DNA of 64,000 nt. It comes from Capitulum mitella. Its lineage: Eukaryota; Arthropoda; Thecostraca; Pollicipedomorpha; Pollicipedidae. The translations under genes were made by a program, and so were the position numbers. The stretch covers positions 26,152,144-26,216,143 of the forward strand of contig CP099849.1 in NCBI GenBank assembly GCA_030062745.1, in the 5' to 3' direction. Position 1 is the first letter of the stretch; every line of letters begins with the position of its first letter. The notes beneath the pieces were generated by a model. It was given only the letters and a program-made list of their open reading frames with translations, was not told where the DNA came from and did not search any database. Positions 1 through 20,741 of the stretch are shown one piece after another.

Positions 1-28
1 GAGGTCGGCGCCGTCGCCCGCCACTGAC

Positions 29-9028
<9,000 letters not shown>

Positions 9029-9054
9029 CTGCGAACAGACGCGTCCGTCAGCAC

Positions 9055-9355
9055 CGTCACCACCAGCGGCGGCGGCAGCAGCAGCTGTGGCGTCACCGCA
9101 CTGTCACACCCACAAACATCAGCACCAGCGGCAGCACGGCGTCTGAGTCTGGGTACCGCGTCTGGGTACCGCGAGCCCCGTCAGCAGCAGCGGCGTCACC
9201 GCGCCGTCACACACCAACAGCAGCGGCAGCAGCAGCAATGGCGTCACCACACCGTCACACAAAGCCACAAACACCAACAGCAGCGGCGGCAGCAGCAGCA
9301 CGACTGGCGTCACCGCACCGTCACACACACCCACAAACACCGACACCAGCGCCAA
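9055..9355. repeat. Degenerate tandem repeat in the predicted integrin 5' UTR intron
   Basis: At least three diverged units of roughly 80-100 bp combine (CAG)n-like stretches, GGCGTCACCGCACCGTCACA and CCCACAAACACCAGCACCAG. It lies directly upstream (transcript sense) of the predicted 5' UTR acceptor at 9029-9031. Confidence 0.7.
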
Positions 9356-10264
9356 GTGGCCTCACGCATGGGCCAACATCAACATCGGCAGTGGCCAGGA
9401 CTAAGCCTCTAAACAAACAACCGGAAACCATTCTACAGCCGTTCAGGGTTTCACCCGCAGCCACAAACATGACGTATCAACAAAAAAGGCCGGTCAGCGA
9501 AACATGATGGCGACTCCTCAGCACGGTGATGAGTTCTAACTTCTAACATCTAACTTCTAGTTTTCCTAACGAGTTCGTAGCAATGACAATCCAAGAAGCA
9601 AGAGCAATGACTGAGGTGACTGGGCTTGTGTTATGAAAATGTACGTACAACACATTTCCATTTATCTTATCGAACATTGAGAGCACACAATTTTCGTTGT
9701 CGATTGCAACGACAAACATCAATACTGACACTGTTTGTTAAAGACAGAAAACCGGAAGATCACGGCTGTGGGTACACTTTCGTTGGTCGGATCTTTAAAA
9801 CTAATGATACGCATGAGTCTTTCATACGCCTAGAGTTTATCACCGATTCTGCCACCCTATCACGATAGCGCGGGAGTCGAATAAAACTGTAATATCATTG
9901 AGTGCCGGTACCGCCATAAAACGTGGTGAAACCCGGTAGGCACTCTTGCCACTAGGCAACCTGCCGACAGTTTCCACTCAGACCGACCGCTCCGAATCCA
10001 GCCGAACCCAGACCAGCGGCCACCGCACCGGCAAAACCGCAGTCAGCGGCGCGGCCCCGGGTCCGCCAACATGGCGGCCGCCGCCGTCCCCAGCCGCGGC
10101 CGCCGCTCTCACCGCTCGGACTCGGCCGCTTCCGGCCGGCGGCGGCTCGGCGGCGCGGCTCAAATGCAGGCCGCGCGGCCCTGCGTCCCGTGCGCGCCGC
10201 CCGCTGCGACTGACGTGCTGGGTACCGCGGGCCGCGCCGGCCAGCCGCCGCCGCCGCCGCCGCG

Positions 10265-10274
10265 CCTTATATGG
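10265..10274 (-). promoter_or_regulatory. CArG box / TATA-like core element
   Basis: CCTTATATGG is a perfect CC(A/T)6GG serum-response-factor site. On the minus strand it reads CCATATAAGG, which also contains TATAAG. It sits in the CpG-rich region about 1.24 kb upstream of the integrin ATG, with a candidate acceptor of a 5' UTR intron at 9029, so it could mark the core promoter. Confidence 0.45.
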
Positions 10275-10667
10275 CTGACGCGGCCCGGCGCCGGCACTGG
10301 CCGCTGGAGGCCGGTCGGCCGCCGCCGGAGCTGCTCCGGGGTCGGCTGCGGCAGCCGTCCGTCCCCCACCAGGCCCCGCTCCGGACCGGCTCACCACTCA
10401 CCGCTCACCAGGACGCAGCGGCGAGAAAGACCACCGCCGACCGGACCGACCGGACCCGGTAGGTGCGGAACAATGGGCGCCGAGCAGCTCCGACCGAAAC
10501 CGCCCACCGGACGCCGCGAACCAACTGACCAACACCGCCGCCGCCGCCGCCTTCCGGCCCGCTCGAGAGGTCGGAAGTGACGTCGCAGCCGGGCGATAAC
10601 CGGCCGCGAAAACAGGGAGTGGTTCCCGCTCAGCTGGCGACCCGAGTCAGACGACTTCAGCGAACGG

Positions 10668-10675
10668 TGACGTCA
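10668..10675. promoter_or_regulatory. CRE octamer TGACGTCA
   Basis: Perfect CREB/ATF palindrome in the CpG-rich integrin upstream region. Further identical sites are at 11011-11018, 13431-13438 and 13446-13453; the last two are 15 bp apart. Confidence 0.45.
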
Positions 10676-13600
10676 CGCCCGTCCGCGTCACACCGACCCG
10701 GGCGCCGCCGCTTTGTTGTCGGCGGAGACCGGGAGCCACTCGCTCCGCACGACGAGGAGGGTGGAACACGATGCAAGGGCGGCAGAGTGGCCGGGACCAG
10801 ATGTGGCCGGCCGTCGCCCGGCCGAGCGGGGGTGAGGGCACCAGCGGGGGTGTCCGCTATCCACCTGCCGGCCGCCGGTCCGCCTCCCCGTCAGGAGAGA
10901 GCAAACCGTCGGCCTCCAGCGTCCCTGACCTCGAGCGGCGAGACCGGAGCGTGGCCGGCTCCCGGCACGTGCCGCACAAAGACGCGCCGGCCCGGCCCCG
11001 ACCTGACAGATGACGTCACCAGTCGGCCGGCCGCCGCAGCTGGCCGGTCGGCCGGTGCTCAGACGGAGCGTCCAGGGCGGAGGCAGTTCCCGTCCCACGC
11101 CGTTGTACCGTCCTCGGTCGTAAGGTCACCGGCGGCGGCGCCCCGGGACCACCGAACAAACAACCTCCAAACGGGCTTCGGCATTGCAATCACGCCGACA
11201 AGTGGTTCCGGTGTTACGTCAGTGAAAATTCGTGCGGATCTGAGTTAAGCCGCATGACAAATGCTTATCAGAAACCATGACCGTCAATTTTACGTACCAA
11301 AGAATCACGGCAGACTCCTCATGTGTACCGGAGTGGCAAGGGACGCACTGTCCGCCTTATGCCCGGCTGGCAGCCGCCCAGTTGATTTCCTAACGAATAC
11401 AGACGAGTAATACCACGTCACAGTTTTATTCAACGTAATTCAAGCGGCAGTTTCGAACCAACTGGGGGCAGGCGGCATTACTCGCACGGCTGGGGAAATG
11501 TAAGCGTGGTTTGCACCTCCAACTCGCCAGGGGCGTGTTCACACGTGCCCGACAGTTGGCCGTGAGGGCCGCGCGAGCCAGTGAGCCAGCCAGCACCTCC
11601 CGCCCGGCCCGCCTGACGTGCAGCGTCGGCGGCGCGCGCGGCCGACGCCGGGCGTACCCGCATCGCCAATGAGCCTCCAACCGTCAGCGGCCGACCGGTG
11701 GACGCCCAACGACCCTCGGTCGTTTCCAGCCGTTGGAGGCGGCACCGGGTGGGTGTAGCGCAGGCGCCCCGTGCAGCGGCGGCCCTGACGGTGGCGCGCC
11801 GGGCCGTGTCTCAGGCCCACTGCCGCCGCTCAGCGCCGCCTGACCACCCTCAGCAGGCCGCACCGACTCACAGCCGGCAGAGAGAGAGGGAGAGAGGGCG
11901 GCCGCACGGACAGAGAACCGGCACAGAGAGCGAGCGGGAGAGCGGACGCACGCGCGCGCCGCCGCCATGTCGCAATGCCGCTGAGGCGCCGGCGCCGCCC
12001 GGGCCGGTCCCGTTCGTCCGGCGTCGCCCGAGCCGGCCGTCCGTCCGTCGGCGCCCGATCAGTTCACCGGCGGCGGGTAAAAATAGCCCGCCGACGGCCG
12101 TCCGCCCTCGCACGCGTCCTCCGGCCCGGCGAGCCGCCCAGGGCCGCCAGGAACCGGCGACCGGCGGACATCGACTGGGAGAACCGGCGACCTGGGTCTG
12201 GCCGACTCGACCTGAGTCTAACCAGCGTCCGCTACGTTAACTCGTCTCACCGACGTCCAGCACGGTGAACCGCGTCCCACCAACGTCCGCCACGACGTCC
12301 CGGGGCTGATTAACGTCCCGCGTGACGTCCCGAGGCTGACACGGCGACCTCTGCCACAGCAGCGACTGACCTAGTCACCCGGACAGCCGCACGGCACGGC
12401 AGGCGCCGAGAGCGACGCGAGCCGCCGGACAGCCGCGGACGGCAGGTGCGGGCCGGCCGCGGCCGAGCCTGTCGGCGCGGGCAGCGCCTGTTCGCCGGTC
12501 CCTGCCGGCTGACAGGCGAGCCGGATGCGCGGACGCCCGGGCCGTAAAAACAACACCTTGGTCAGCGGGCCAAGGCTGCCGGCGAGGGCGAGAGCCGTCC
12601 TGTGACGGGGTGCCGAAAGGTGCAACATCGTAATGTTCCTCTGGCCTTCTTTAGCTGTTCGCGTGTGCGGCCAGAGGCCTTCCACGAACGGCGGATGCGT
12701 CACAGCGTGGCGGCGACCAGATCTGCACGCCCCAGTCCGCAGGAGGGTCTGAGGTGGGGCGTCTGCAGCCCTCTGTCTGCATCGCCGAACCAATGAACAC
12801 ACTGATCGGATGCCCAGACACGGGCCCGGGAGCTGAGGCGCAGCCCTGCTGAGGCCGCCGCCGAAGAACGAACACCTGTTCCCCGGACCGCCCGCACTGG
12901 TGCAGAATCGGCACCATAGTCGACAACATGTGCCTTGGGCGCACATCCAGTCAGTGAATAAAGGCTGTGATGTGGCTTGTCAGAGTACACGGACACCTGC
13001 AGCCAGAGTTCCCCAATGTTCGCCGGTAAGACCAGTGCCGACCGCAGCGCCGTAACTGGTAGCCGGGTGGTGCAGGCTTGCAGCGAGACCGCAACGGACG
13101 ATTCGCGCCGCGGCGCCCGGCGCCAGCCACGCCTGGAGCGCCGACTAGGCACCACTCCAGGTGTGGCCGCGGCACGGCTACACCCCACCGACCGCCCGGT
13201 CGGAGCCGCCGCTCACCTGTCCGACGATGAGATCCGGCGCGCTCACGCTATCACAGACGGGTGTTTACACTGCCGGCGCCGCGCGGTAGTCCCCGCTATC
13301 TCCGCCTCACAGCCGCTCACTGGACACGACTCGCGGTGCGCCGCACGCCGGCTCCAGCCACAGCCCCGGCGCCGCACGTCTGACTAACGCCGACCCGCCG
13401 GCCGACGGTGACTAACCGGGCCGCCGACGGTGACGTCACAGAGCGTGACGTCACCGGCCGGAGCCGCCCACCGCCGGCGGCCAGCCGGTGGCGACGGCCC
13501 GGCGGTGAGCGAGGCCCGTGTCGCCCAGCACAGCACACAGGACGGAGGTCACGCACGCACCGGGCACCGCCCATCGGAAGATACGCGTGCTGCTTAATGG

Positions 13601-13991
13601 ATATGTGAAGCAAATGTTGCAATGTATTGTTTTTATTCGTATTATCCGATTTGGGTATCGGACACTGGCATAACTTCGCAGCGCAATAAAAACTAGAAAC
13701 GCCTTTTATTTTCTTTCTGCTAGAAATCTTATCCGAATACTTTCCTGGGGTACTTCAGATTCAGAGTCCCCGCTACGCAGTGTTTGCTGCGAGGACTGTG
13801 GTCTCCACACCCCATCGCGCCACTCCGGGTTAGCAGCATCTCTCTGAAGCGAAGTCTAACGTGCCGATATGAATGACACTGTCGCGAGGCAGCCATTGTC
13901 TCCCTCTTTAAGACAGCGTGACCTGCAGGAGGAACAGCGGGTGACGAGGCTACCCGAGCCCATCTTGCGGGGGCAGACAGCAGTGACAGAC

Positions 13992-14013
13992 GTCCTACCA
14001 ACTGAGCTGCCGG
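13992..14013 (-). repeat. tRNA-like A-box, possible SINE head
   Basis: The minus strand reads GCAGCTCAGTTGGTAGGACG, close to a tRNA A-box with flanking D-arm. No clear B-box (GGTTCGAATCC) or cloverleaf follows, so this is not a functional tRNA. A decayed tRNA-derived SINE is the simplest reading. Confidence 0.35.
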
Positions 14014-14456
14014 CAAAACCTTCGGTCAACAAATCCCATGGTAACGCTACGAAGACCCAGAGCCTTTCTTTCTTCCCTCTCTCATCCAGAAAATTACTTA
14101 AGGGCAGCAAATACCAGTAATGCGACCTGTGGGATGCACGACGAGCCAGCCCTACTATGTTGTTGTTTGCAAGATTAATTTTCCTGTATACATGATTAAT
14201 TTTCCTGTATACACGTCACAGCACAAAGTGACATTTATTGATCGATCGTATTCGCTTACGTAAAATTGCAAATTTTAACGTCACGCACAGCCAGCGTTGC
14301 AAATTTGTTTCTGTTCTTAGTGTCGGAGCATAATTTTTGTTCTGGGGTGCAAAATTTTGAGGAGAGTAATATAGGTTTAAGTTCACATTCTTGGTGTCAG
14401 TCAGTTAGAGCATCATAAATGCTTCCTTCTGAATAGACACGAAGCCATTTTACTTG

Positions 14457-14600
14457 CAGGGTTCGGAACTTGTCAACAAGGTTATAATGTAGCTTTTTAC
14501 AAGGGCACAAGATCTCACTTTTGGAGTATAAACAAAACATTTTTGGAGCACACATTTCCTAGTATTCTTCAACACAAAAAAACAGCACCTTTGCCAGCCT
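14457..14600 (+). repeat. Dispersed repeat, copy 1
   Basis: The segment around GGTTATAATGTAGCTTT, then ACTTTTGG.GTA.A, ACATTTTT..GAGCACA and TTCTCAACAC, recurs in the same order and orientation at about 32047-32185. Identity is moderate by eye. The family is not recognised. Confidence 0.6.
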
Positions 14601-15850
14601 TGTGCACAGGCTTCATACTGTTTGCTGACATCACTCAGCGATTCGACAACACACACAGAAAACAGGTCTGGGACTGAAAACATTATGCCTGGAATGGTTA
14701 TGTGGAATGTAGAGCTAATGCGCTGAAAATGCAACTAAATAAAATTCAAAGTGTTGGCCTATCTTGTGAAAATTTCATGATTTCATGTCCAGCAGTTGCT
14801 AAGCAATTAACCTACAGCAATTGTTACAGACGGGCAGGCTGGGTCGCTAACTGGATTTTTTCTGTCAGTTGAAGTCAGGCATGCTTGACCTTTGGCCTGA
14901 CTCCCAGCTCACAGAATTTTACTCATGCCTCAATGTTTTTACTCATGACCTTACTGTTACAGTGAACTCCCATTGTTTTTTCCCAATACTTCATGGAAAT
15001 GATCATAACTAACCTGCTTTAGTTTTATTTCCCTTGCTTAAAATATTCTGAATATTTCAGGTTAACTTAATGTCAATTGGTCAAATGATACTATATGCCA
15101 TGGTGAGCTTCTCATAATAATGCAAACCACAATGGTCATCAGTTAATTCTAATTGTCTTGAAGTACACTCAGCAAGGTTTGAGCAAAGTCCAGTGAAAGG
15201 AAGAATAGTTTCCATTTAGTAAAATGATATCAATACAATTATACAATTATGTGAACTATTGGGATGAAACAATTGAAGTGTCTCAGAATTTTTACCGAGG
15301 TTAGGCTGTATGACTAAGGACAAGGATAACTTTCAAAATTTGCGACATTTTAGTCCAGTCTCTACCCTGTCACATGATCACTCTGCTCCACCACTGTCAT
15401 TTGCCTGGCAGTGGTTCGCATGCAGTTTACCAGGAGCCAGTGCCATGTTTAATGTGCTGCCTCCTTAGATGCTTGATGTGGAGCTGCTTCTCCCACAAGA
15501 CTGACTCTGACATCTAAGTGCTTTGCCATAGGTTGGTTGTTTTACCATAGGCATAGCGACTGCTGTAGCTGTAATAGCTTCATCATTGGCCTACCTGACT
15601 TGGTGTAGAAGTCACAGAGTCATAGTCAGGTCACACTATTTGTTTTGTTTGACTTGTGAACTTCGTCATGCTGTCATGACATATTTCTAGTTGTTCCACT
15701 TTCTAACTTGATCCAAATGCTTTGCCAGAATGCATTATGGCCAGAATCTGTGAACCAGTGTTAGCTGCATGACCACTACACCTAGTTGTGTATCCCTACA
15801 CTGACCCCTACATTCAATTGTGCAATTCCAAGATAGCTGCATATTTTGGA
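14600..15850. other. AT-rich gene-free stretch
   Basis: No exon-like GC-rich blocks, long frames or repeats were recognised between the dispersed repeat and the long inverted repeat. Confidence 0.6.
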
Positions 15851-17450
15851 GATGGGAATTTGGCACACAAACAAGAACTGGTATTCTAGGCACAGGCCTC
15901 CCACTTGTCATAAATCCAGAAATCCAGGTAGTTACCATGCCATAATGGTACCAAAAGATGCACAATTCAAAAATAACCCAATCACAGGCATTTGGTGTCT
16001 TATCACTGCCACAACTCCCTCAAAATAATCTCTTGAAGTGATTCAGCCACCCACTGCCTCAACAACTAGCATGAGTTCAAAGTACTCCATGAGATCAACA
16101 CCAACTTTTAAGCATTGATGGTTTGAAATAAGCTGAGACAGCACTGGAATGGAACAGGGAGGTGGATTGGGACTGAATGACAACAGACAGGAGTGCCTGG
16201 GAGGAAACAGAGATAGACAAGGAAAACTGGGACAGTACAGAGACATGGAGGGCCTGGATGAGGATGGGAGACAGATGAGGACTAATGGAACAAGCATGAA
16301 AGGTATCAGGACAGAGTGGTGGAAAGGGACTGGGCTTGGAAAGGGACAAGCAAGGGTATGGAGAGGGACAGGGACAAGTAAGGGGATGGGGCTACCAATT
16401 GCTGTTTGAATGAACAGAATCCTGGTTCTTGAGATAAACATGGCCAAAGTGTTAAATGACCCCCCATCTGTGGAAAGCGGTGAAATACCCCAGTCAGTGC
16501 GAGGTTAGCAGTCCTGTACAATATCCCATCTTTGTGTCAGTCCCATTCCAGTCCACATTTCCAAGGAAGAGGGACTGCAATGGGGTAGGGACAAGGAGTA
16601 GACTGGGATGGGACCAGGAGGGGGAGAGGCAGAAAGGGGATACAAGGAAGGGATAGGAGCAAATATGGACTGAATGGGACTGGTGCAATGATGGGACATT
16701 TGATGGGACCACTAACCTGGCACTGACTGGGGTATTTCATCACCTTCCATAGATTGGGGGGAGGGTCTTTAACACTCTGGCCATTTCTCTCAAGAACCAA
16801 CTGTACCATTCAGCCTTTTCAAATGGCAACTGACAGCCCCATCCCCTTACTTGTCCCTGTCCCATCCCATCCCCTTGCATGTCTCTTTCCAAGCCCAGTC
16901 CCTTTCCACCACTCTGTCCTAATACCCTTCCATGCCAGTTACATTACTCCTCATCTTTCTCCCAACCTCATCCAGGTCCTCCATGTCTCTGTACTGTCCT
17001 AGTTTCCTTTGTTTATCCTTGTTTCCTCCCACACACTCACATCAATCCTAGTTCAGTCCTAGTCCACCTCCCTGTCCCATTCCACTTCCATCCCTGCATA
17101 TTTCAAGTTTTGAGATGGCCATGTTCTGGTAGGTATTTCAGTGATGTCATGCTTAACTACAGGTTTGTAAACCATCAATGCTTAAAAGTTGGTGTTGATC
17201 TGTCCTATAGTGATGCTCTGTGTTTCAAAGTCATGCTAGTTCTTGAGGACGTGGGTGACTTCAAGGCATTATTTTGAAGAAGTTGTGGTAGTGACGAGTC
17301 ACTAAGTGCCCACAATTGAGGTATTTCTGAACTGTGCTGTGCATTTTTGGTACCAATATGGATTAATAAATATGTGGATTTCTGGAGTTATGAGAGGTGG
17401 GAAGCCTGTGCCTAGAATACCCAAGAACTGCAGGTTGTGTGGTGGCCACT
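15850..17450. repeat. Long imperfect inverted repeat (arms about 0.7-0.8 kb)
   Basis: The left arm (about 15850-16560) reads as the reverse complement of the right arm (about 16660-17450) with substitutions and small indels. Examples: GTATTCTAGGCACAGGCCTC at 15881 pairs with the reverse complement ending at 17420. GATCAACACCAACTTTTAAG at 16093 pairs with bases ending at 17200. TGAAATACCCCAGTCAGTGC at 16481 pairs with bases ending at 16739. The loop is only about 100 bp. Both arms include a low-complexity block of TCCC/GGGA-type sequence. The element type is not recognised; it could be a fold-back element or a head-to-head duplication. Confidence 0.85.
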
Positions 17451-18330
17451 GTATCCCTTTAAACTCACAGGCCAGTTACCAAGTGACTTGTGGGAGACAA
17501 AGATAGAGCTGAGGGGACTCACAGGTAAACTGCCAGCATTGGGAGTTGTAACTTTATTCGAACTTATTTTGTTTGTTTATTTTTGTGCAGCATTACTCCT
17601 ATCATTTCAATGCACATTAGGCAAGTCAAGCAGTTAGAAAGTTTCAATGCAAAATGCATGCACTGGAACACATCCTCTTTGGATATTTAACTGCACATGG
17701 CCTTTTGCAAGCACATGCTTACATGCATCAGCCATTGTATACCAGAACTCCAGCCATACACTCAATACAACTACAAAAACTACAGTTCATACTGAAATAT
17801 CATTCACATTCTCATACTGATAAAGCACTGCCATACACACATATGAACAGGGTTTACAAAATGCTAATACGCACACATTATCCCAAAATATGTGTGTTAT
17901 CCCAAACTTCAGTATGTGCCAGGGTGCTGGAGAGAAAAATTCTATCACGTCACTGCAAGAACCCCATCACAAAAAATGGACAAAAACTGCCACACCCTAG
18001 CACTACAGGACGACCCAGACGGGTGCTAATCACGCATAAGCAATTTGGAAACAGGGAGTTGCCTGCGCCTATATCGCCGCAAACACAAATGGGGGTGGAT
18101 TTCATTAACATAGCAAGTCTACGTGTCCTCAACAACCCAGTGCGCGGCAAAATACGCCAAACTACGACGAAGCACTAACCTCAGTCCCTTACAGAGGTGG
18201 ACAACCCCCTGTCACACACAAACCCAATACGGCACAACCTCTCCAACAAGCCTCAGCAGCAGGCTCCTTGACTTCGCTTCCAGCTGCAGCTTTTCTCGCA
18301 TTCACTCACATCCAAAGAACTGAATTTGGT
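17450..18330. other. Gene-free flank upstream of TOMM7
   Basis: AT-rich at first, becoming moderately GC-rich from about 17950. No domain is recognised in any frame. Confidence 0.5.
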
Positions 18331-18334
18331 AGCA

Positions 18335-18346
18335 TGACGTCACGTG
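18335..18346. promoter_or_regulatory. CRE fused to E-box (TGACGTCACGTG), TOMM7 promoter candidate
   Basis: A perfect CRE octamer overlaps a CACGTG E-box, about 410 bp upstream of the TOMM7 start codon. CACGTG and CRE sites are common in promoters of mitochondrial and housekeeping genes; function here is inferred. Confidence 0.5.
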
Positions 18347-18753
18347 GGAGTAGAGTTTTTCTTAGTCATTGGTTTAGGCATTGGTTTTTGAGCGCAAGAA
18401 ACTACAACACGGATAATGTTAAGTTTCCCAAATTAGGAGCAGACTCATATCAGTTTACTGCTTTCAGCTATCGGCTCGAATAACGACGAACATAACGCTG
18501 TCAGATTTATACACAAGCAAACAGAGCGTATGTAACAAGCCTCCAAGGTCATGCTCTTGGCCACAGTCCCCAATTGGCGTCATAGGCTGCCAGAAAACTG
18601 TGGCTTGTTCACCATTTGCGTAGCTTTTCTTGAATTTTGGCAGCCTTGTACCGTCCTTTTGTATTACGCCGTGTCCGCCGTATCGCGTGGTCGCCGTGCA
18701 GCGGAAGCTACCGGGAGGGTTGTTTTGGTGTAGGCCTTCTCCCTTCGGCAATC

Positions 18754-20117
18754 ATGATTAAACTAAGCCCAGAAGCCAAGGATAGGCTCAGTGTTGTACT
18801 GACTATCGGGAAGACTATTTTCCACTGGGGATTCGTCCCTACTGTTCTGTACTTGGGTACGTGGGTTTGCTCTGTTACAACCTATATGTTTTGATCCCAG
18901 TTTGGTCTGAACAGTGTGTAAGAATGAGCGGACATTTGTCGAAATTGTGGAGAATGTGGATATTACTTTAAAATGAATTCTCGCTGGGCACTGTATGCAT
19001 GTGATGTCATATGCAGGTCCACCATGTATCTCCAAGTTACATTTGAATTCCACTCATGCTCAGGCACTTTGGTTTTATGCTATATCCATACATATTTTAG
19101 TTTCAGAATTTCAGAATAATCATATGCTGCTGGTTTCCATGCTTTTTGTACTTTGTGCATGCATTTGCTTTTGGGCCTCAAACCAATTGCAGGTTGTAGG
19201 GTGTAGGTTGTAGTTCAAACCAATTGTAGCCAGGCTGCAAATTGACAGGTGTTTACTGTGGCCACAAGATTGTGTGCCAGTTGCCTTATTATCTTGAGTG
19301 CAATTGGCAAATGGCCTTCTTTTTTTCCTCATGTATCTGTCTAGTGCACAGTGGAACAGGCCAAAGCTGCAATGTGCTTCAGGATCGTGGAAATGTCTGT
19401 TATTGTGCAGCAGTGTCAGCTCTGCAGCAACAAGAGCTTACCAAAAAGTGTTAACATTTAGCAGTCTGAGGCATTAGTTTCTTGTTTGGCTAGGTATTAT
19501 GGTTTCAGTACAGTGACTGCACTTGCATTTTCAATTTCTATTGCTGTATTTTTTGGTTCATGGTCCCTTTTTTGCCCTGCTTTGCTTTGAAAATGGCTGG
19601 GAGTAGGAGTTTTTAGAACATGTCATGGTAAGACACAGAATAAGAAAATTGGATCACATGCCATGGAATTTTACCAATTATGGTACTATGTATCAAACTG
19701 ACCAAGGTTTCTTTCAGGATTCAAGAGAGGAGCTGACCCAGGAATGCCTGAAATCACACCACTGAGGTATTTATATTGTGTATGATGACATCATTTTTGG
19801 CATATGCATGCAATTTTGGTCATGACAATCATTTAATTTCCTATGGATTGGAGGTCAGAGGAAATGGGGATGCTCCTTTGAGACATGTTTTACATTACAA
19901 AGGCTTCCCCATTAGTGTGATTTGTATGCATGTGGGCTTGTGTGAATATTCCATTCCATACTATAAGCCATGCTGGTTTGATTGTACTGTTAGGACATCC
20001 AGTTGTTTTTTTTTCAAGTAAATTAATTAGGTTGCCAGGTTGCCAATATCTTTGGATATAAAAAACTGCTGCAGTTGAAAAATTGGTTGTTCTGTTTTCA
20101 GTTTACTTTGGCAGTGA
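18754..20117 (+). CDS. TOMM7: Mitochondrial import receptor subunit TOM7
   Basis: A small tail-region component of the TOM complex in the mitochondrial outer membrane, which tunes complex assembly and in animals supports PINK1 retention. Three exons: 18754-18856, 19718-19766 and 20102-20117, with donors GTACGT and GTATTT and acceptors TTTCAG and TTTTCAG; phases 1 and 2 close exactly. The product is 55 residues, the usual TOM7 length. It starts MIKLSPEAKDRL, then has the membrane segment TIFHWGFVPTVLYLG (about 21-35), then FKRGADPGMPEITPLS and LLWQ. The human protein has the same layout (MVKLS..AK.RL, WGF.P.V.YLG, FKRGADPGMPEPTVLSLLWG). The last coding exon has only 16 nt including the stop, and the final residue is Gln rather than the usual Gly. 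The start is the first ATG of the family-aligned frame. Confidence 0.95.
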
Positions 20118-20741
20118 TCTCCAAGGCTGCCAAAGTAAAGAATCACTGATGTTCATCAGTCCTCCTGATACCATCAGTCCTGCTGACACACCATAGCAGG
20201 ATGCTGGGTGCAATGGCCAGGGACTGCCAGCAGCCTGCTGCTGTCTTCTGCTGTGTGCCAACAGGGTTCTGGCTTGATGAGCAGCATACCCCTGGGCACA
20301 TTGCTGTGGAGCTATGTGGCACCTCTTTAGGGACTGTCACGTCCTGTCGCATGCCAGTGAACCATTATGTATGTGTCCACCATGAATGAAAATACATGTG
20401 TGCAAAGATTTCTTGCCTATGTTGGTATCATTGGGTTGAACCAAGGAGCCTATCTTCTGTCCCATCTTTCTCATTTTCGTCTTTAGATTTTTGCTGACTG
20501 CCAGTTGTCCTTAGAAATATGCATTGTAGAAAATAACCAAAACCAAGCCCATACCTTGGTGGTATTTTCACACAGAATAAGCCATTCTGATGGTATTGGC
20601 TCCGAGACACGAGTGTGGCCTGAGGTCCTTTGTCGCATCATTTCGGGATCATTGTATTTCAGATATATGCAGTGAAATGCAGGGGTCGCCTAAAATGTTC
20701 ACTTGGGAATGCTTCGTCCTGCGACCTCCCAAAATTTGGTG

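Larger units (their letters stand above)
10030..13560. promoter_or_regulatory. CpG-rich upstream region of the integrin gene
   Basis: About 3.5 kb of very GC- and CpG-rich DNA upstream of the integrin first coding exon. It contains a CArG/TATA-like box at 10265-10274 and perfect CRE octamers at 10668, 11011, 13431 and 13446. Long open frames exist on both strands, but none shows a recognisable domain, and GC-rich DNA gives these by chance. A 5' UTR exon of the integrin probably lies here. I see no convincing second gene. Confidence 0.6.

Noticed and set aside
9946-13622. Several long frames in the CpG-rich region as possible genes
   Set aside because: No domain, no matching splice structure and Pro/Arg/Ala-rich content as expected from random GC-rich DNA.
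13860-14120. A tRNA gene around 13992-14013
   Set aside because: Only an A-box-like stretch is present. The B-box and cloverleaf are missing, so it was kept only as a possible SINE relic.
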